Source: Myxococcales bacterium (GTDB lineage Bacteria > Myxococcota_A > Polyangia > Nannocystales > Nannocystaceae). From it: a stretch of 64,000 bases of DNA. The notes beneath the pieces are model-generated. The model ran no database searches. It was not told where the DNA came from and saw only the letters and a list, made by a program, of their open reading frames with translations. The number at the start of each line of letters is the position of its first letter. Position 1 is the stretch's first letter. The position numbers were made by a program, and so were the translations under genes. The DNA is taken from assembly GCA_020633295.1 (NCBI GenBank), contig JACKDW010000005.1, positions 124,001-188,000 of the forward strand. The letters are read 5' to 3'. Shown piece by piece: positions 8,662 to 18,221 of the stretch.

Positions 8662-10071
8662 ATGAGCGAGCCCCCGACCAGCTACCCGACGACGCTGCGC
8701 TGGTCGCTGTTCGCCGTCGTGCTGCTGCTGGGCGCGACGCTCGTCGGCGTCGCGATCTCCAACTACACCGGCGCGCTCGCGCTCTCGGCGACGATCGAGC
8801 GCGGTCAGGGCGACGCCTTCTTGACGGCGTGGCGTCACGCGCTGCCGCCCGAACAGGGTCCGCCGACCCCCGCCGCGCTGCAGCGGCTGCTCGACGCGCA
8901 GTCCGTACACGGGCTGCGCTACGCCGCGCTCATCATCCCGGGGCAGGGGATCATCGCCGAGGCCGGTGAGCCTGCGGTCGTCCTGGACGCGGCGACGCTG
9001 GCGAAGCCCCCGCCCCCCCACGCGCCGCGTCGCGTCGGCGATCGGATCCGCTTGACCGGCGGTCCGCCCCCGCACCCCGGCCCCTTGGGCGATCAGAAGC
9101 CGCCACCGGGGATGCCGCCGCCCTTTGGCATGCCCCCGCCACCGGGGATGCCCCCGCCACCGGGCGCGCCGCAGAAGTCCGGCGCGCCGCAGAAGTCCGG
9201 CGCGCCACAGAAGTCCGGCGCGCCGCAGAGCTTCGGCGCGCTCGGGCCCCCGCCCTACCCCGTGATCGAGTTCGTGCCGATGTTGTCGGCGCAGCTGAGC
9301 TCGCGAGCCCAGCGCAACCTCGCGGTCGGCCTGACCTCGGCGCTGGTCCTCGTGCTCATCGCCGGCGTGCTGCTGCGCATGACCTTTCAGGCCGATCGCA
9401 CCGCGGCCGCGCTGAGCCGCCAGCGGCACCTCGCGGCGCTCGGCGAGATGTCCGCGGTGCTCGCCCACGAGCTGCGCAACCCGCTGACCTCGCTCAAGGG
9501 CCACGCGCAGCTGCTCGAGGAGGTGCTCGAGGAGCGCCCGCGGGCCCAGGGCAAGGCCGCGCGGATCGTCCACGAGGCCGTGCGCCTGCAGCACCTCACG
9601 ACCGCGCTCCTCGACTTCGCGCGCTCCGGCGAGATCACGCGCGTCGACGTCTCGCCCGCCGAGCTCGTCGCCGACGCCGTGCTCTCCGCCGCCGCCGGGC
9701 GCGACGAGCCCGAGGTCGTCGTCCACGCCGACGAGGCGCCCGAGCGCTGGTCGCTCGACCCGCTGCGCTTTCACCAGGTGCTCACGAACCTGCTGAAGAA
9801 CGCGCTCCAGGCCTCGCCGCCCGGGCGCCCGCCGGAGCTCTCGATCCGCGAGCAGCGCGGGCGCCTCGTGTTCGAGGTCCGCGACTTCGGCGACGGCATC
9901 GCGCCCGACCAGCTGCCGGTGATCTTCGAGCCGTTCAAGACCACGCGGGTGCACGGCACCGGGCTCGGGCTCGCGGTCGCGCGCCGCGTCGTCGAGCTGC
10001 ACGACGGCATCATCACGGCCGAGAACCCGCCGGACGGCGGCGCGCTGTTCCGCGTGGTGATCCCGGCCTGA
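8662..10071 (+). CDS. Membrane sensor histidine kinase, ZraS/NtrB-like
   Basis: The 469-residue protein has helix 1 at ~15-34 and helix 2 at ~217-240, flanking a ~180-residue periplasmic sensor. A HisKA domain follows with the phospho-acceptor His in LAHELRNPLTSLKGH (near 269). The HATPase_c domain shows N box NLLKNALQASP, G1 DFGDGI and G2 GTGLGLAVA. Such kinases phosphorylate a sigma-54 activator; one is encoded 57 bases downstream. The distal half of the sensor is an unusual Pro/Gly/Met-rich insertion (PPPGMPPPFGMPPPPGM) followed by four six-residue GAPQKS-type repeats. Met and Pro richness could bind metal or the proline-rich partner encoded upstream. The start is the ATG at 8662, just after the upstream stop at 8648. 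Confidence 0.88.
   Translation: MSEPPTSYPTTLRWSLFAVVLLLGATLVGVAISNYTGALALSATIERGQGDAFLTAWRHALPPEQGPPTPAALQRLLDAQSVHGLRYAALIIPGQGIIAEAGEPAVVLDAATLAKPPPPHAPRRVGDRIRLTGGPPPHPGPLGDQKPPPGMPPPFGMPPPPGMPPPPGAPQKSGAPQKSGAPQKSGAPQSFGALGPPPYPVIEFVPMLSAQLSSRAQRNLAVGLTSALVLVLIAGVLLRMTFQADRTAAALSRQRHLAALGEMSAVLAHELRNPLTSLKGHAQLLEEVLEERPRAQGKAARIVHEAVRLQHLTTALLDFARSGEITRVDVSPAELVADAVLSAAAGRDEPEVVVHADEAPERWSLDPLRFHQVLTNLLKNALQASPPGRPPELSIREQRGRLVFEVRDFGDGIAPDQLPVIFEPFKTTRVHGTGLGLAVARRVVELHDGIITAENPPDGGALFRVVIPA
9163..9234 (+). repeat. Four tandem 18-bp repeats in the kinase sensor domain
   Basis: GGCGCGCCGCAGAAGTCC is repeated at 9163, 9181 and 9199 (one change) and, with a diverged end, at 9217. The unit is in frame and encodes GAPQKS. 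The copy number can change without shifting the frame. A preceding imperfect 15-bp series encodes PPPGM units. Confidence 0.85.
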
Positions 10072-10128
10072 CCGGCGCGCGCTCGCTATCTGTTACAACG
10101 ACGACGGCACGGACCACGAGCGCGACGC

Positions 10129-11516
<1,388 letters not shown>

Positions 11517-11578
11517 GCGAATCGTCCGAGACGAGGGCGCCGCCGCCCCGCGTGCGCGTCGCGTATAGTTGCGAGCCG

Positions 11579-12853
11579 ATGCCCGATCGTCGCCTTCTCC
11601 GCCGCCGCGCGAGCCGCCGCGCGAGCCGCCGCGAATTCCTGGGCGCGCTCGCGGGCGCCTCCGCGCTCGGCCTCACGCGCTGCGGCGACCCGCCGCCCGA
11701 GACCCCGGAGCCGAAGGCCGAGCCCGCGCCGCCGCCCAACATCGCGCCGCCCGAACCATCGCCCGAGCCCGCCGCGGCCGATGACGACGCCGCGCTGGCC
11801 AAGATGATCGGCGGCCTCCTGCTCGTCGGCTTCCGCGGCGCCCGGGCCAAAGAAGGCGACATCGTCCTGCGCGACATCGCCGAGCGCCACCTCGGCGGCG
11901 TGCTGCTGTTCGACCGCGACGACATCCTCGGCGACCACAAGCGCAACATCGAGTCGCCGGCGCAGCTGCGGGCGCTGTGCGGCGAGCTGCAGGCCGTCGC
12001 CGAGCGCACGGTGCTGATCGCGATCGATCAGGAGGGCGGCTACGTCAACAGGCTGCTGCCGAAGTACGGCTTCCCCCGCACCGAGTCCGCGCGCCACTTC
12101 GGCCGCAAGGACAAGCCCGACTACACCGAGCGCGCCGCGACCAAGACCGCCGCGCTGCTGGCCGAGGCCGGCGTCAACCTCAACCTCGCGCCGGTCGTCG
12201 ACCTCATGGTCAACCAGCGCAACCCGATCATCGGCAAGGTCGAGCGCAGCTACTCGGCGGACCCCGAGGTCGTCGTGCGCCACGCGAGCGCGTTCATCAC
12301 GGCCCACCACGCCCGCGGCGTGCTGTGCTCGCTCAAGCACTTCCCCGGCCACGGCAGCTCCCGCGCCGACTCGCACCTCGGCTTCGTCGACATCAGCGAC
12401 ACCTGGACGCGCCGCGAGCTCGAGCCCTTCGCCGCGCTGATCAAGGCCGGGCTCGCCGACACCGTCATGACCGGCCACCTGTTCAACAAGACGCTCGACC
12501 CCGACGTCCCCGCGACGCTGTCGCGCGCGGTGATCACCGGGCTCCTGCGCGAGCAGCTCGGCTTCTCCGGCGTCGTCATCAGCGACGACCTGCAGATGGG
12601 CGCGATCACCAGCGCCTACAGCTTCGAGCAGGCGCTGCGCCGCGCGCTCGCGGCCGGCGTCGACCTCCTCACGATCGGCAACAACGTCGGCTACAGCCCC
12701 GACACGGTCGCCCGCGCGGTCGAGATCATCGGCGAGCACGTCAGCGCCGGCCGGCTCGAGCGCGCGGCGGTCGAGGCCGCGCACGCGCGTGTCCTCGCGC
12801 TGCGCGACCGGGCCGCGCGGGCGCCCGCCCCCGAGGCGGACGCGCCCGCGTAG
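11579..12853 (+). CDS. GH3 beta-N-acetylhexosaminidase-like lipoprotein (NagZ type)
   Basis: The product of 424 residues begins with a twin-arginine-like, hydrophobic leader (SRREFLGALAGASALGLTRC) with a possible lipidated Cys at 35, then a Pro/Glu-rich linker to about residue 75. The rest is a glycoside hydrolase family 3 N-terminal barrel with the NagZ landmarks: FDRD for substrate binding, KHFPGHGSS with the downstream DSH (His-Asp dyad, near 253-265), and the nucleophile region SDDLQMGAI (Asp336). These enzymes remove beta-1,4-linked GlcNAc from muropeptides or glycans. NagZ is usually cytoplasmic, so an exported, lipidated version fits digestion of cell-wall or prey material. A TATAGT hexamer lies nine bases before the ATG. 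It starts soon after the regulator gene. Confidence 0.85.
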   Translation: MPDRRLLRRRASRRASRREFLGALAGASALGLTRCGDPPPETPEPKAEPAPPPNIAPPEPSPEPAAADDDAALAKMIGGLLLVGFRGARAKEGDIVLRDIAERHLGGVLLFDRDDILGDHKRNIESPAQLRALCGELQAVAERTVLIAIDQEGGYVNRLLPKYGFPRTESARHFGRKDKPDYTERAATKTAALLAEAGVNLNLAPVVDLMVNQRNPIIGKVERSYSADPEVVVRHASAFITAHHARGVLCSLKHFPGHGSSRADSHLGFVDISDTWTRRELEPFAALIKAGLADTVMTGHLFNKTLDPDVPATLSRAVITGLLREQLGFSGVVISDDLQMGAITSAYSFEQALRRALAAGVDLLTIGNNVGYSPDTVARAVEIIGEHVSAGRLERAAVEAAHARVLALRDRAARAPAPEADAPA

Positions 12854-12872
12854 CCGCCCACCCCCAGGCCGA

Positions 12873-12914
12873 TTTACAACATGTCTTTATAGACATATTG
12901 ATTTATAACGGGCC
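12873..12914 (+). promoter_or_regulatory. AT-rich promoter with a 6-bp inverted repeat
   Basis: In a very GC-rich setting this stretch is AT-rich. It holds ATGTCT-TTAT-AGACAT (12881-12896), a perfect 6-bp dyad, and TATAAC (12904-12909) five bases before the ATG at 12915, fitting a leaderless transcript. The dyad may be an operator. A related CATGTCTTTA occurs before the last gene of the window. Confidence 0.5.
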
Positions 12915-14396
12915 ATGCTCGCCCGCACGCTCCCCGTCGCCGCCGCGCTCGCGCTCCTGCTGACGCCCCACGCCGCCCGCGCCGCCGACTGCGTGTGGGG
13001 CAGCTTCGACGGCACCCGGGTCAACTACGCCGCGGGCGTCCTCAGCAGCGGCTCCGGGCACACCACGCTGCGCGGCTACATCATGGCCAACGGCGACACC
13101 GTCGCCGCCGGCACGCCGACGCTCACGGCCGCCTACCTCGACACGGTCGACATCTTCTACACCTCGCTGCTCAACCAGCAGACGGGCAACCTCAGCGGCG
13201 CCGAGCAGAGCGCGCTGCAGGCCTGGGTCGCCGCGGGCGGCACGCTGATCGTCTCGGCCGACATCTACCAGCTGCCCGGCTACGCCGCCTTCACCTCGGT
13301 CTACGGCGTCGACGGCTACCAGAGCATCCCGAGCGGACAGGTCGCGACCGCGGCCGGGAACCACCCGCTGATCGCCGGCGTGACCACGCTGCCCTACGGC
13401 ACGACGGTCGACTGGAGCTACGGCGGCGACGCGCTCTCGCTCGCGACCAACGCGGTCAACACCTCCTACCTGATCGTCATGGAGCCGCAGACCGGCTTCG
13501 ACGTCGGCGGGCGCGTCGTCGTGTTCGGCGACCACAACCAGCTGACGAACTCGTCGATCGCCAACGGCGACAACACCACCTTCGCCCAGAACCTGATCGA
13601 GTGGGCGTGCTCGCCGGCGCCCGTCTGCGGCGACGGCGTGCTCACCGACGACGAGCAGTGCGACGACGGCAACGACGACAACACCGACGCGTGCCTCGCC
13701 ACCTGCGAGCCGGCGTCCTGCGGCGACGGCTTCACGTGGGACGGCGAGGAGGAGTGCGACGACGGCAACGACGACAACGCCGACGACTGTCTCGACACCT
13801 GCGCGCTCGCGTCCTGCGGCGACGGCTTCGTCCAGGACGGCGTCGAGACCTGCGACGACGGCAACAACGACGACGGCGACGCCTGCACCACCGCCTGCGA
13901 GCTCGCGGCCTGCGGCGACGGCTTCGTCCAGGACGGCGTCGAGGAGTGCGACGACGGCAACAACGACGACGGCGACGGCTGCGAGAGCGACTGCACGCTG
14001 AGCGCCGCGACGACCGGCGAGCCCGGCACCACCGGCGAGCCCGGCACCACCGGCGAGCCCGGCACCACCGGCGAGCCCGGCACCACCGGCGAGCCCGGCA
14101 CCACCGGCGAGCCGACGACGACCACGGACGACTCGACCGCCGGCAGCGACAGCGGCACAGGCGGCGACCCCTCCGCGGGCCCCGGGAGCACGGGCGAGGA
14201 CCCCAGCGCCGGCGCGACGACCGAAGACGACGGCGGCAGCAGCACGGGCGGTACCGACTCGGGAGCCGACTCCAGCGGCGCCGACGACGGCTGCGGCTGC
14301 GCCCAGTCGCAGCCCGCCGGCGCGCCCGCGCTCGCGCTGCTCGTGCTCGCCGGGCTCACGCGGACGCGCCGTCGACGGGCCGCGAGACGGCCGTAG
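12915..14396 (+). CDS. Secreted Cys-rich protein with DUF4215 repeats and MYXO-CTERM-like tail
   Basis: A Sec signal peptide (cleavage near AARAA, residue 23) leads to a ~200-residue alpha/beta domain resembling the DUF4350/glutamine-amidotransferase-like fold (LQAWVAAGGTLIVSADI, GGRVVVFGDHNQ), with no catalytic triad that I can identify. Four DUF4215 Cys-rich repeats follow (CGDG...CDDGN...C...C, ~235-360), then a TTGEPG-repeat linker (~368-400) and an acidic Ser/Thr region. The C-terminus has GCGC, a hydrophobic helix and RTRRRRAARRP: the MYXO-CTERM pattern, known to mediate surface sorting and processing by a myxosortase. The protein is therefore probably displayed on or released from the cell surface. 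Function unknown. Confidence 0.85.
   Translation: MLARTLPVAAALALLLTPHAARAADCVWGSFDGTRVNYAAGVLSSGSGHTTLRGYIMANGDTVAAGTPTLTAAYLDTVDIFYTSLLNQQTGNLSGAEQSALQAWVAAGGTLIVSADIYQLPGYAAFTSVYGVDGYQSIPSGQVATAAGNHPLIAGVTTLPYGTTVDWSYGGDALSLATNAVNTSYLIVMEPQTGFDVGGRVVVFGDHNQLTNSSIANGDNTTFAQNLIEWACSPAPVCGDGVLTDDEQCDDGNDDNTDACLATCEPASCGDGFTWDGEEECDDGNDDNADDCLDTCALASCGDGFVQDGVETCDDGNNDDGDACTTACELAACGDGFVQDGVEECDDGNNDDGDGCESDCTLSAATTGEPGTTGEPGTTGEPGTTGEPGTTGEPGTTGEPTTTTDDSTAGSDSGTGGDPSAGPGSTGEDPSAGATTEDDGGSSTGGTDSGADSSGADDGCGCAQSQPAGAPALALLVLAGLTRTRRRRAARRP
14019..14108 (+). repeat. Five tandem 18-bp repeats encoding EPGTTG
   Basis: GAGCCCGGCACCACCGGC is repeated exactly five times, in frame, forming the linker of the MYXO-CTERM protein. 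It is a likely site of copy-number change. The unit is too short and coding, so it is not a CRISPR. Confidence 0.9.
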
Positions 14397-14482
14397 GGCC
14401 GCCCGCGCGGGCTACCCGCCCGGCCCGCATAAACCTGCCTCTTAACGCATATTCGGGCCCGGGCCGCGTCGACACCGGTACC

Positions 14483-15238
14483 ATGGGTGATGCCGTGGCT
14501 GTCGCCCCGCGATTGCTCGTCGCCAGCGCGAGCGCGGCCGGCTCCGCCGAGCCGCTGCACAACGACGACCGCGTGCTGATCGACGGGCACGCGCGGCTCT
14601 ACGCGCTGGTCGACGCCCGCGGGCCGACCTACGGCGGCTGGCACCGCCCGACCGGCGTCGAGTCCGGGTGGCGCGCGCTCCGGCGCCGCTGGCTCACCGG
14701 CGACGAGGACGCGCCGGTCGAGCGCCTGCGCGCCGCGCTCACGGCCGCCAACCGGGCGATGTTCGACCCGGCGTTCTTCAACCCCCGCTACGCGCGGCAG
14801 GACCCGTGGCACCCGACGGCGTCGATGACGATACTCGGCGTCCACGACGAGCGCGCCGCGCTCGCGCAGATCGGCTCCTCGCGCGCCTACCTCGTCCGTG
14901 AAGGTGATACGCGCCGTGTGCTCGCCGACCACACCCTGTGGACGGAGCAGGAGGCGCGCGGTGCGTCCCGCGATCCGGCCTTCGCCCTCGTGGTCTCGCG
15001 CGTGCTCGGCTTCGCCGAACACGTCGAGCTCGACATCACGACCCTCGAGCTGCGTGTGGGAGACCGCCTCGCGCTGTGCTCCGACGGGCTGTGGTTCCCG
15101 CTCGAGCCCACGCTCCCGGCGCTCCTGCGCGAGCCCGCGACACCCGAAGGTCTGGCCGCGCGCCTGCTCGAGGCGGCTCGCGCCGCCGCCGCGATCGATC
15201 ACCACAGCGCGCTCGTCGTCGACGTGATCGCGCCATAG
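14483..15238 (+). CDS. PP2C-type phosphatase-like protein, metal site degenerate
   Basis: The 251-residue product follows the PP2C (PPM) layout: an N-terminal HNDDRVLID, a middle strand ALVDARGPTYGG where active enzymes have ADGMGG, a central SMTILGVHDERAALAQIGSSRAYLVREG (a classic PPM strand pair), VVSRVLGF, and LALCSDGLWF. The final DNxT motif appears as IDHHSAL. The first Asp and SDG are kept but the glycine after the motif II Asp is Ala and the final Asn is His. It may be a weak phosphatase or a pseudophosphatase that binds phosphoproteins. No kinase is adjacent; the nearest Ser/Thr kinase in the window is 25 kb away. The ATG at 14483 is the first in a plausible position. Confidence 0.7.
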   Translation: MGDAVAVAPRLLVASASAAGSAEPLHNDDRVLIDGHARLYALVDARGPTYGGWHRPTGVESGWRALRRRWLTGDEDAPVERLRAALTAANRAMFDPAFFNPRYARQDPWHPTASMTILGVHDERAALAQIGSSRAYLVREGDTRRVLADHTLWTEQEARGASRDPAFALVVSRVLGFAEHVELDITTLELRVGDRLALCSDGLWFPLEPTLPALLREPATPEGLAARLLEAARAAAAIDHHSALVVDVIAP

Positions 15239-15525
15239 CGACGGCGCGCCTGTGCGCCGCGGGCTGAGATGTCACCGGCCACGATCCTTGCCATGTGGAC
15301 ACGAGGGCGGCCAGCCTCGGCGCCCATCTGTCGCGCCGATGCGCGCCTCCGCGCCGAAATTCCACCAAAAAGGCCGCAACTCGCCCGCGATCGAGTTGGC
15401 CCGCGTCTTGCTCATTACCTGGAGCGTCGGGGTCGCCACCCCCCCCTCCACTCCATCCCTCCGGCGCCCCGACACTCCTTTTCTTCCCCCCACGCTTCCC
15501 ACTCCTCCCCCTCACCCCACCGACC

Positions 15526-15801
15526 ATGACCACCGCGAACCTGTCCCGCCTCGCCGTTCTCCTCGTCGCCGCCCTGACCGCTGGCGCCTGTGACCTTCAA
15601 GACATCGTCGACGCCACCGCGTCACCGAGCGGCCCGACCGCCCTCGACAGCAACCAGACGATCCCCCCGCGCCCCAACCCCCCGACCGGTCCCCAGGGCG
15701 TCACCACCGGCGACACCAACGCCTCGCAGGGCCTGCAGATCGGCGGCATCACCTCCGAGCCGCGCCCGACCACGCCGCCCAGCCCGCGCATCACCTCCTA
15801 A
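15526..15801 (+). CDS. Small predicted lipoprotein
   Basis: The 91-residue product has a clear lipoprotein leader (LAVLLVAALTAGAC, Cys at 22). The mature part is a Pro/Thr/Ser/Gly-rich chain without a recognisable fold (PPRPNPPTGPQGVTTGDT). It may be a surface spacer or adhesin fragment. The upstream 287 bases (15239-15525) hold no other gene, only a pyrimidine-rich run (15440-15520). A well-formed terminator lies 135 bases after the stop, which supports a transcribed unit. Confidence 0.6.
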   Translation: MTTANLSRLAVLLVAALTAGACDLQDIVDATASPSGPTALDSNQTIPPRPNPPTGPQGVTTGDTNASQGLQIGGITSEPRPTTPPSPRITS

Positions 15802-15802
15802 G

Positions 15803-15895
15803 CTCCCGCGCTCCTCCCGCGCTTCTCCTCCCGCGCTTCTCCTCCCGCGCTCCTCCTCCTCCCCGCTCCTCCTCCTCCCGCTCCTCGTTCGAGTT
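15803..15895 (+). repeat. Pyrimidine-rich tandem repeat in the 3' region
   Basis: Imperfect copies of CTCCCGCGCTTCTC and CTCCTCC fill this stretch, so one strand is almost all pyrimidine apart from CGCG. No gene is present between 15802 and 16063 apart from this repeat and the terminator. Confidence 0.7.
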
Positions 15896-15935
15896 CCTCC
15901 ATCACCACCGTCCAACCACCCCTCATTGTCCCCCG

Positions 15936-15978
15936 CAGACGCCGCCCCGGAATGGTCCGGGAGCGGCGTCTGTCTTTT
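15936..15978 (+). terminator. Strong Rho-independent terminator
   Basis: A 10-bp stem, CAGACGCCGC (15936-15945) with GCGGCGTCTG (15963-15972), is extended by an inner CCCGG/CCGGG pairing and followed by TCTTTT. It fits the end of the small lipoprotein transcript. Confidence 0.85.
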
Positions 15979-16063
15979 GGTTCAGGGAACAGTCGCGCGA
16001 CCGCGCGGCACCCCAGGTCGACATCGATCTCCGCTTAAAAAATCGGCGCGGGACAGCGCGCGC

Positions 16064-16906
16064 CTACGGGAGACCGATCAAGTCGAGGATCGCCTCGGCC
16101 AGCTCCGGCGCGCGCGACTTCTGGATGTTGTGCTTGCCGCGGTCGAAGGTCAAAAGCCGCGCGTCACGAAGGCGCAGCGTGAGCTCCTCCGCGACCGCGC
16201 GCTCGACCAGGCGATCATCGTCCGCGCTCGCGACCAGCGTCGGGCAGCGCACGCGCGCGACGGCCCGGCGCGCGCCCGCGAAGTCGATGGACGCCGCCAG
16301 CTCGAACTGCCACAGGATCTCATCATCCGGGCTCTCGTCCGCGTGCGTGAAGCCGGCGCGGCGAAAGCCGTCGCGCAGCGAACGCAGCACGGGCGCCCGC
16401 AGCCCGGGGATCCGCGCGAGCCGCAAGAACGCCCGCATGAGCGGCGGAGACGCGCGAAAGCCCTGATGCCGACGAAGGCCGACGCTCGCTAGCAGGACGA
16501 GCTGGCGCACTCGCTCGGGCCAGCGGCCCGCGACCTCCAGCGCCGTGCGTCCCCCCATCGAGTGACCGAGCACCGCGAAGCGCTCGAGCGCGTGCGCGTC
16601 CGCGAACGCGAGGACCGCCTCGGCGCGCGCGCGTGGCCACGGCGAGGGCAGTCGCGCGTCCCGGCTACCGCCGAAGCCAGGGAGCTCGAACCGAAACACG
16701 CGCGCGCGCGCGCCGAGCAGCGGCCCGAGGTAGCGAAAGTCACGAACGTTGCCGGGGATCCCGTGGATCAGGATGATCGGCGCGCCGTCCTCGGGGCCCT
16801 CGACCGTGTAGGAGTACCGCGCCCCCCGGGCCTCGCAGTAGCGAAGCGGCGGATCGCTCGGCGGCGGCAGCGGCGGCGCCCCCTCCGGAACTCGCTCGAT
16901 GTGCAT
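16064..16906 (-). CDS. Alpha/beta-fold hydrolase
   Basis: The 280-residue protein has the oxyanion-hole HGIPG near 48, the nucleophile elbow LGHSMGGRTA (Ser near 116), a candidate acid in ASADDDRLVE and a catalytic His in RGKHNIQKS close to the C-terminus. It therefore has a complete Ser-Asp-His triad and is probably an active esterase, lipase-like or C-C hydrolase; the substrate cannot be told from sequence. It starts four bases after the UDP-glucose dehydrogenase stop, so it is the last gene of that minus-strand operon. A role in removing acyl groups from a glycan or lipid made by the operon is possible but speculative. Confidence 0.85.
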   Translation of the reverse strand: MHIERVPEGAPPLPPPSDPPLRYCEARGARYSYTVEGPEDGAPIILIHGIPGNVRDFRYLGPLLGARARVFRFELPGFGGSRDARLPSPWPRARAEAVLAFADAHALERFAVLGHSMGGRTALEVAGRWPERVRQLVLLASVGLRRHQGFRASPPLMRAFLRLARIPGLRAPVLRSLRDGFRRAGFTHADESPDDEILWQFELAASIDFAGARRAVARVRCPTLVASADDDRLVERAVAEELTLRLRDARLLTFDRGKHNIQKSRAPELAEAILDLIGLP

Positions 16907-16910
16907 ACGC

Positions 16911-18221
16911 TCAGCGACCGATGCCGTGGTACGTGAAGCCGAGCGACTCGACGTGCCCGCGATCCCACTGGTTGCGCCCGTCGAACAGCGCCGGCGTGCG
17001 GAGCAGCTGCTTGAGGCGATCGAAGTCGGGGCTGCGGAACTGTCGCCACTCGGTCACGAGCAGCAGCGCGTCGGCGTCTCGCGCGGCCTCGTAGGGATCG
17101 TCGAACAGGGCCGCGTCGCCGCTCTTGTCGCCCAGCGCCTCCATGAAGTTCGCCCCCGCGATCGGGTCGTGCAGCCGCAGGCGCGCGCCCTCGGCCAGCA
17201 GCGCGGAGGCGATCCGCAGCGCGGGCGCCTCGCGGATGTCATCGGTGTTGGGCTTGAACGACAGGCCCCACAGCGCGAACTGCTTGCCGACCAGGTCACC
17301 GGAGAAGTGGGCGCGGACCTTGCGGACCAGCACCAGCTTCTGGACCTCGTTGATGCGCTCGGCGCTGGCGACGATCTCGAGGGTCAGGCCGTACTCACGG
17401 GCCGTGTTGAGCAGCGCGCGCGTGTCCTTGGGGAAGCACGAGCCGCCGTAGCCGACCCCCGGGTACAGGAACTTGTTGCCGATCCGCGGGTCCGAGCCCA
17501 TGCCCCGGCGTACGCGCTCGACGTCGGCGCCGACCGCGTCGCTGAGGTTGGCCATGTCGTTCATGAACGAGATGCGCGCGGCGAGGTAGGCGTTACAGGC
17601 GTACTTCGTCAGCTCGGCGGAGCGCGCGTCCATGAACAGCATGCGGTCGTTGGTCCGACAAAACGGCTGATAGAGCAGCTCGAGCACCTTGCGCGCCTGC
17701 TCGTCCGCCGTCCCGATGATGACGCGATCGGGCTTCATGAAGTCGTTGACCGCCGAGCCCTCCTTGAGGAACTCCGGGTTCGACGCGACCGTCACGGGCT
17801 GCGAGGTGTGCTCGCCCATCAGCCGGGCGACGCGCTCCGCCGTGCCGACCGGGACGGTGCTCTTGTTGACGACGATCACCGGGTGGTCGAGGTGCTCGGC
17901 GACCTCGGTCGCGGCCGCGAACATGTACGAGAGGTCCGCGCCGCCGCCGTGATCGCGGGTCGGGGTACCCACGGCCAGCACGATCACGCGACCGTGGCGG
18001 GCCGCCTCGGCGTTGCTGGTCGTGAAGCGCAGGCGACCCGCCGCGACGTTGCGCTCGACGAGCGCGTCGAGGCCCGGCTCGTAGATCGGGATCTCGCCGC
18101 GCCGCAGCGCCTCGATCTTGTCCTCGTTGATGTCCGCGCAGAGCACGTCGTTGCCGTGATCCGCGAACCCGGCCGCCGCGACGAGGCCGACGTATCCCGT
18201 TCCGATGACGCTTACTTTCAT
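16911..18221 (-). CDS. ugd: UDP-glucose 6-dehydrogenase
   Basis: The 436-residue protein begins MKVSVIGTGYVGLVAA, the NAD-binding motif, and carries STVPVGTA, NPEFLKEGSA, the Lys-bearing ELTKYACNAYLA and the catalytic Cys in GYGGSCFPKDT (Cys262), with GLSFKPNTDDIREAP in the C-terminal domain. All landmarks of the family are present. It oxidises UDP-glucose twice with NAD to UDP-glucuronate, in the cytoplasm, for polysaccharide or glycolipid synthesis. The UDP-glucose-forming uridylyltransferase is encoded four genes upstream in the same run. Its ATG overlaps the upstream stop in ATGA. Confidence 0.96.
   Translation of the reverse strand: MKVSVIGTGYVGLVAAAGFADHGNDVLCADINEDKIEALRRGEIPIYEPGLDALVERNVAAGRLRFTTSNAEAARHGRVIVLAVGTPTRDHGGGADLSYMFAAATEVAEHLDHPVIVVNKSTVPVGTAERVARLMGEHTSQPVTVASNPEFLKEGSAVNDFMKPDRVIIGTADEQARKVLELLYQPFCRTNDRMLFMDARSAELTKYACNAYLAARISFMNDMANLSDAVGADVERVRRGMGSDPRIGNKFLYPGVGYGGSCFPKDTRALLNTAREYGLTLEIVASAERINEVQKLVLVRKVRAHFSGDLVGKQFALWGLSFKPNTDDIREAPALRIASALLAEGARLRLHDPIAGANFMEALGDKSGDAALFDDPYEAARDADALLLVTEWRQFRSPDFDRLKQLLRTPALFDGRNQWDRGHVESLGFTYHGIGR

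Noticed and set aside
14019..14108. Regular 18-bp repeats, CRISPR-like at first glance
   Set aside because: The repeats have no spacers, are in frame and encode a linker. The same holds for 47785-47889, 9163-9234 and 24644-24738.
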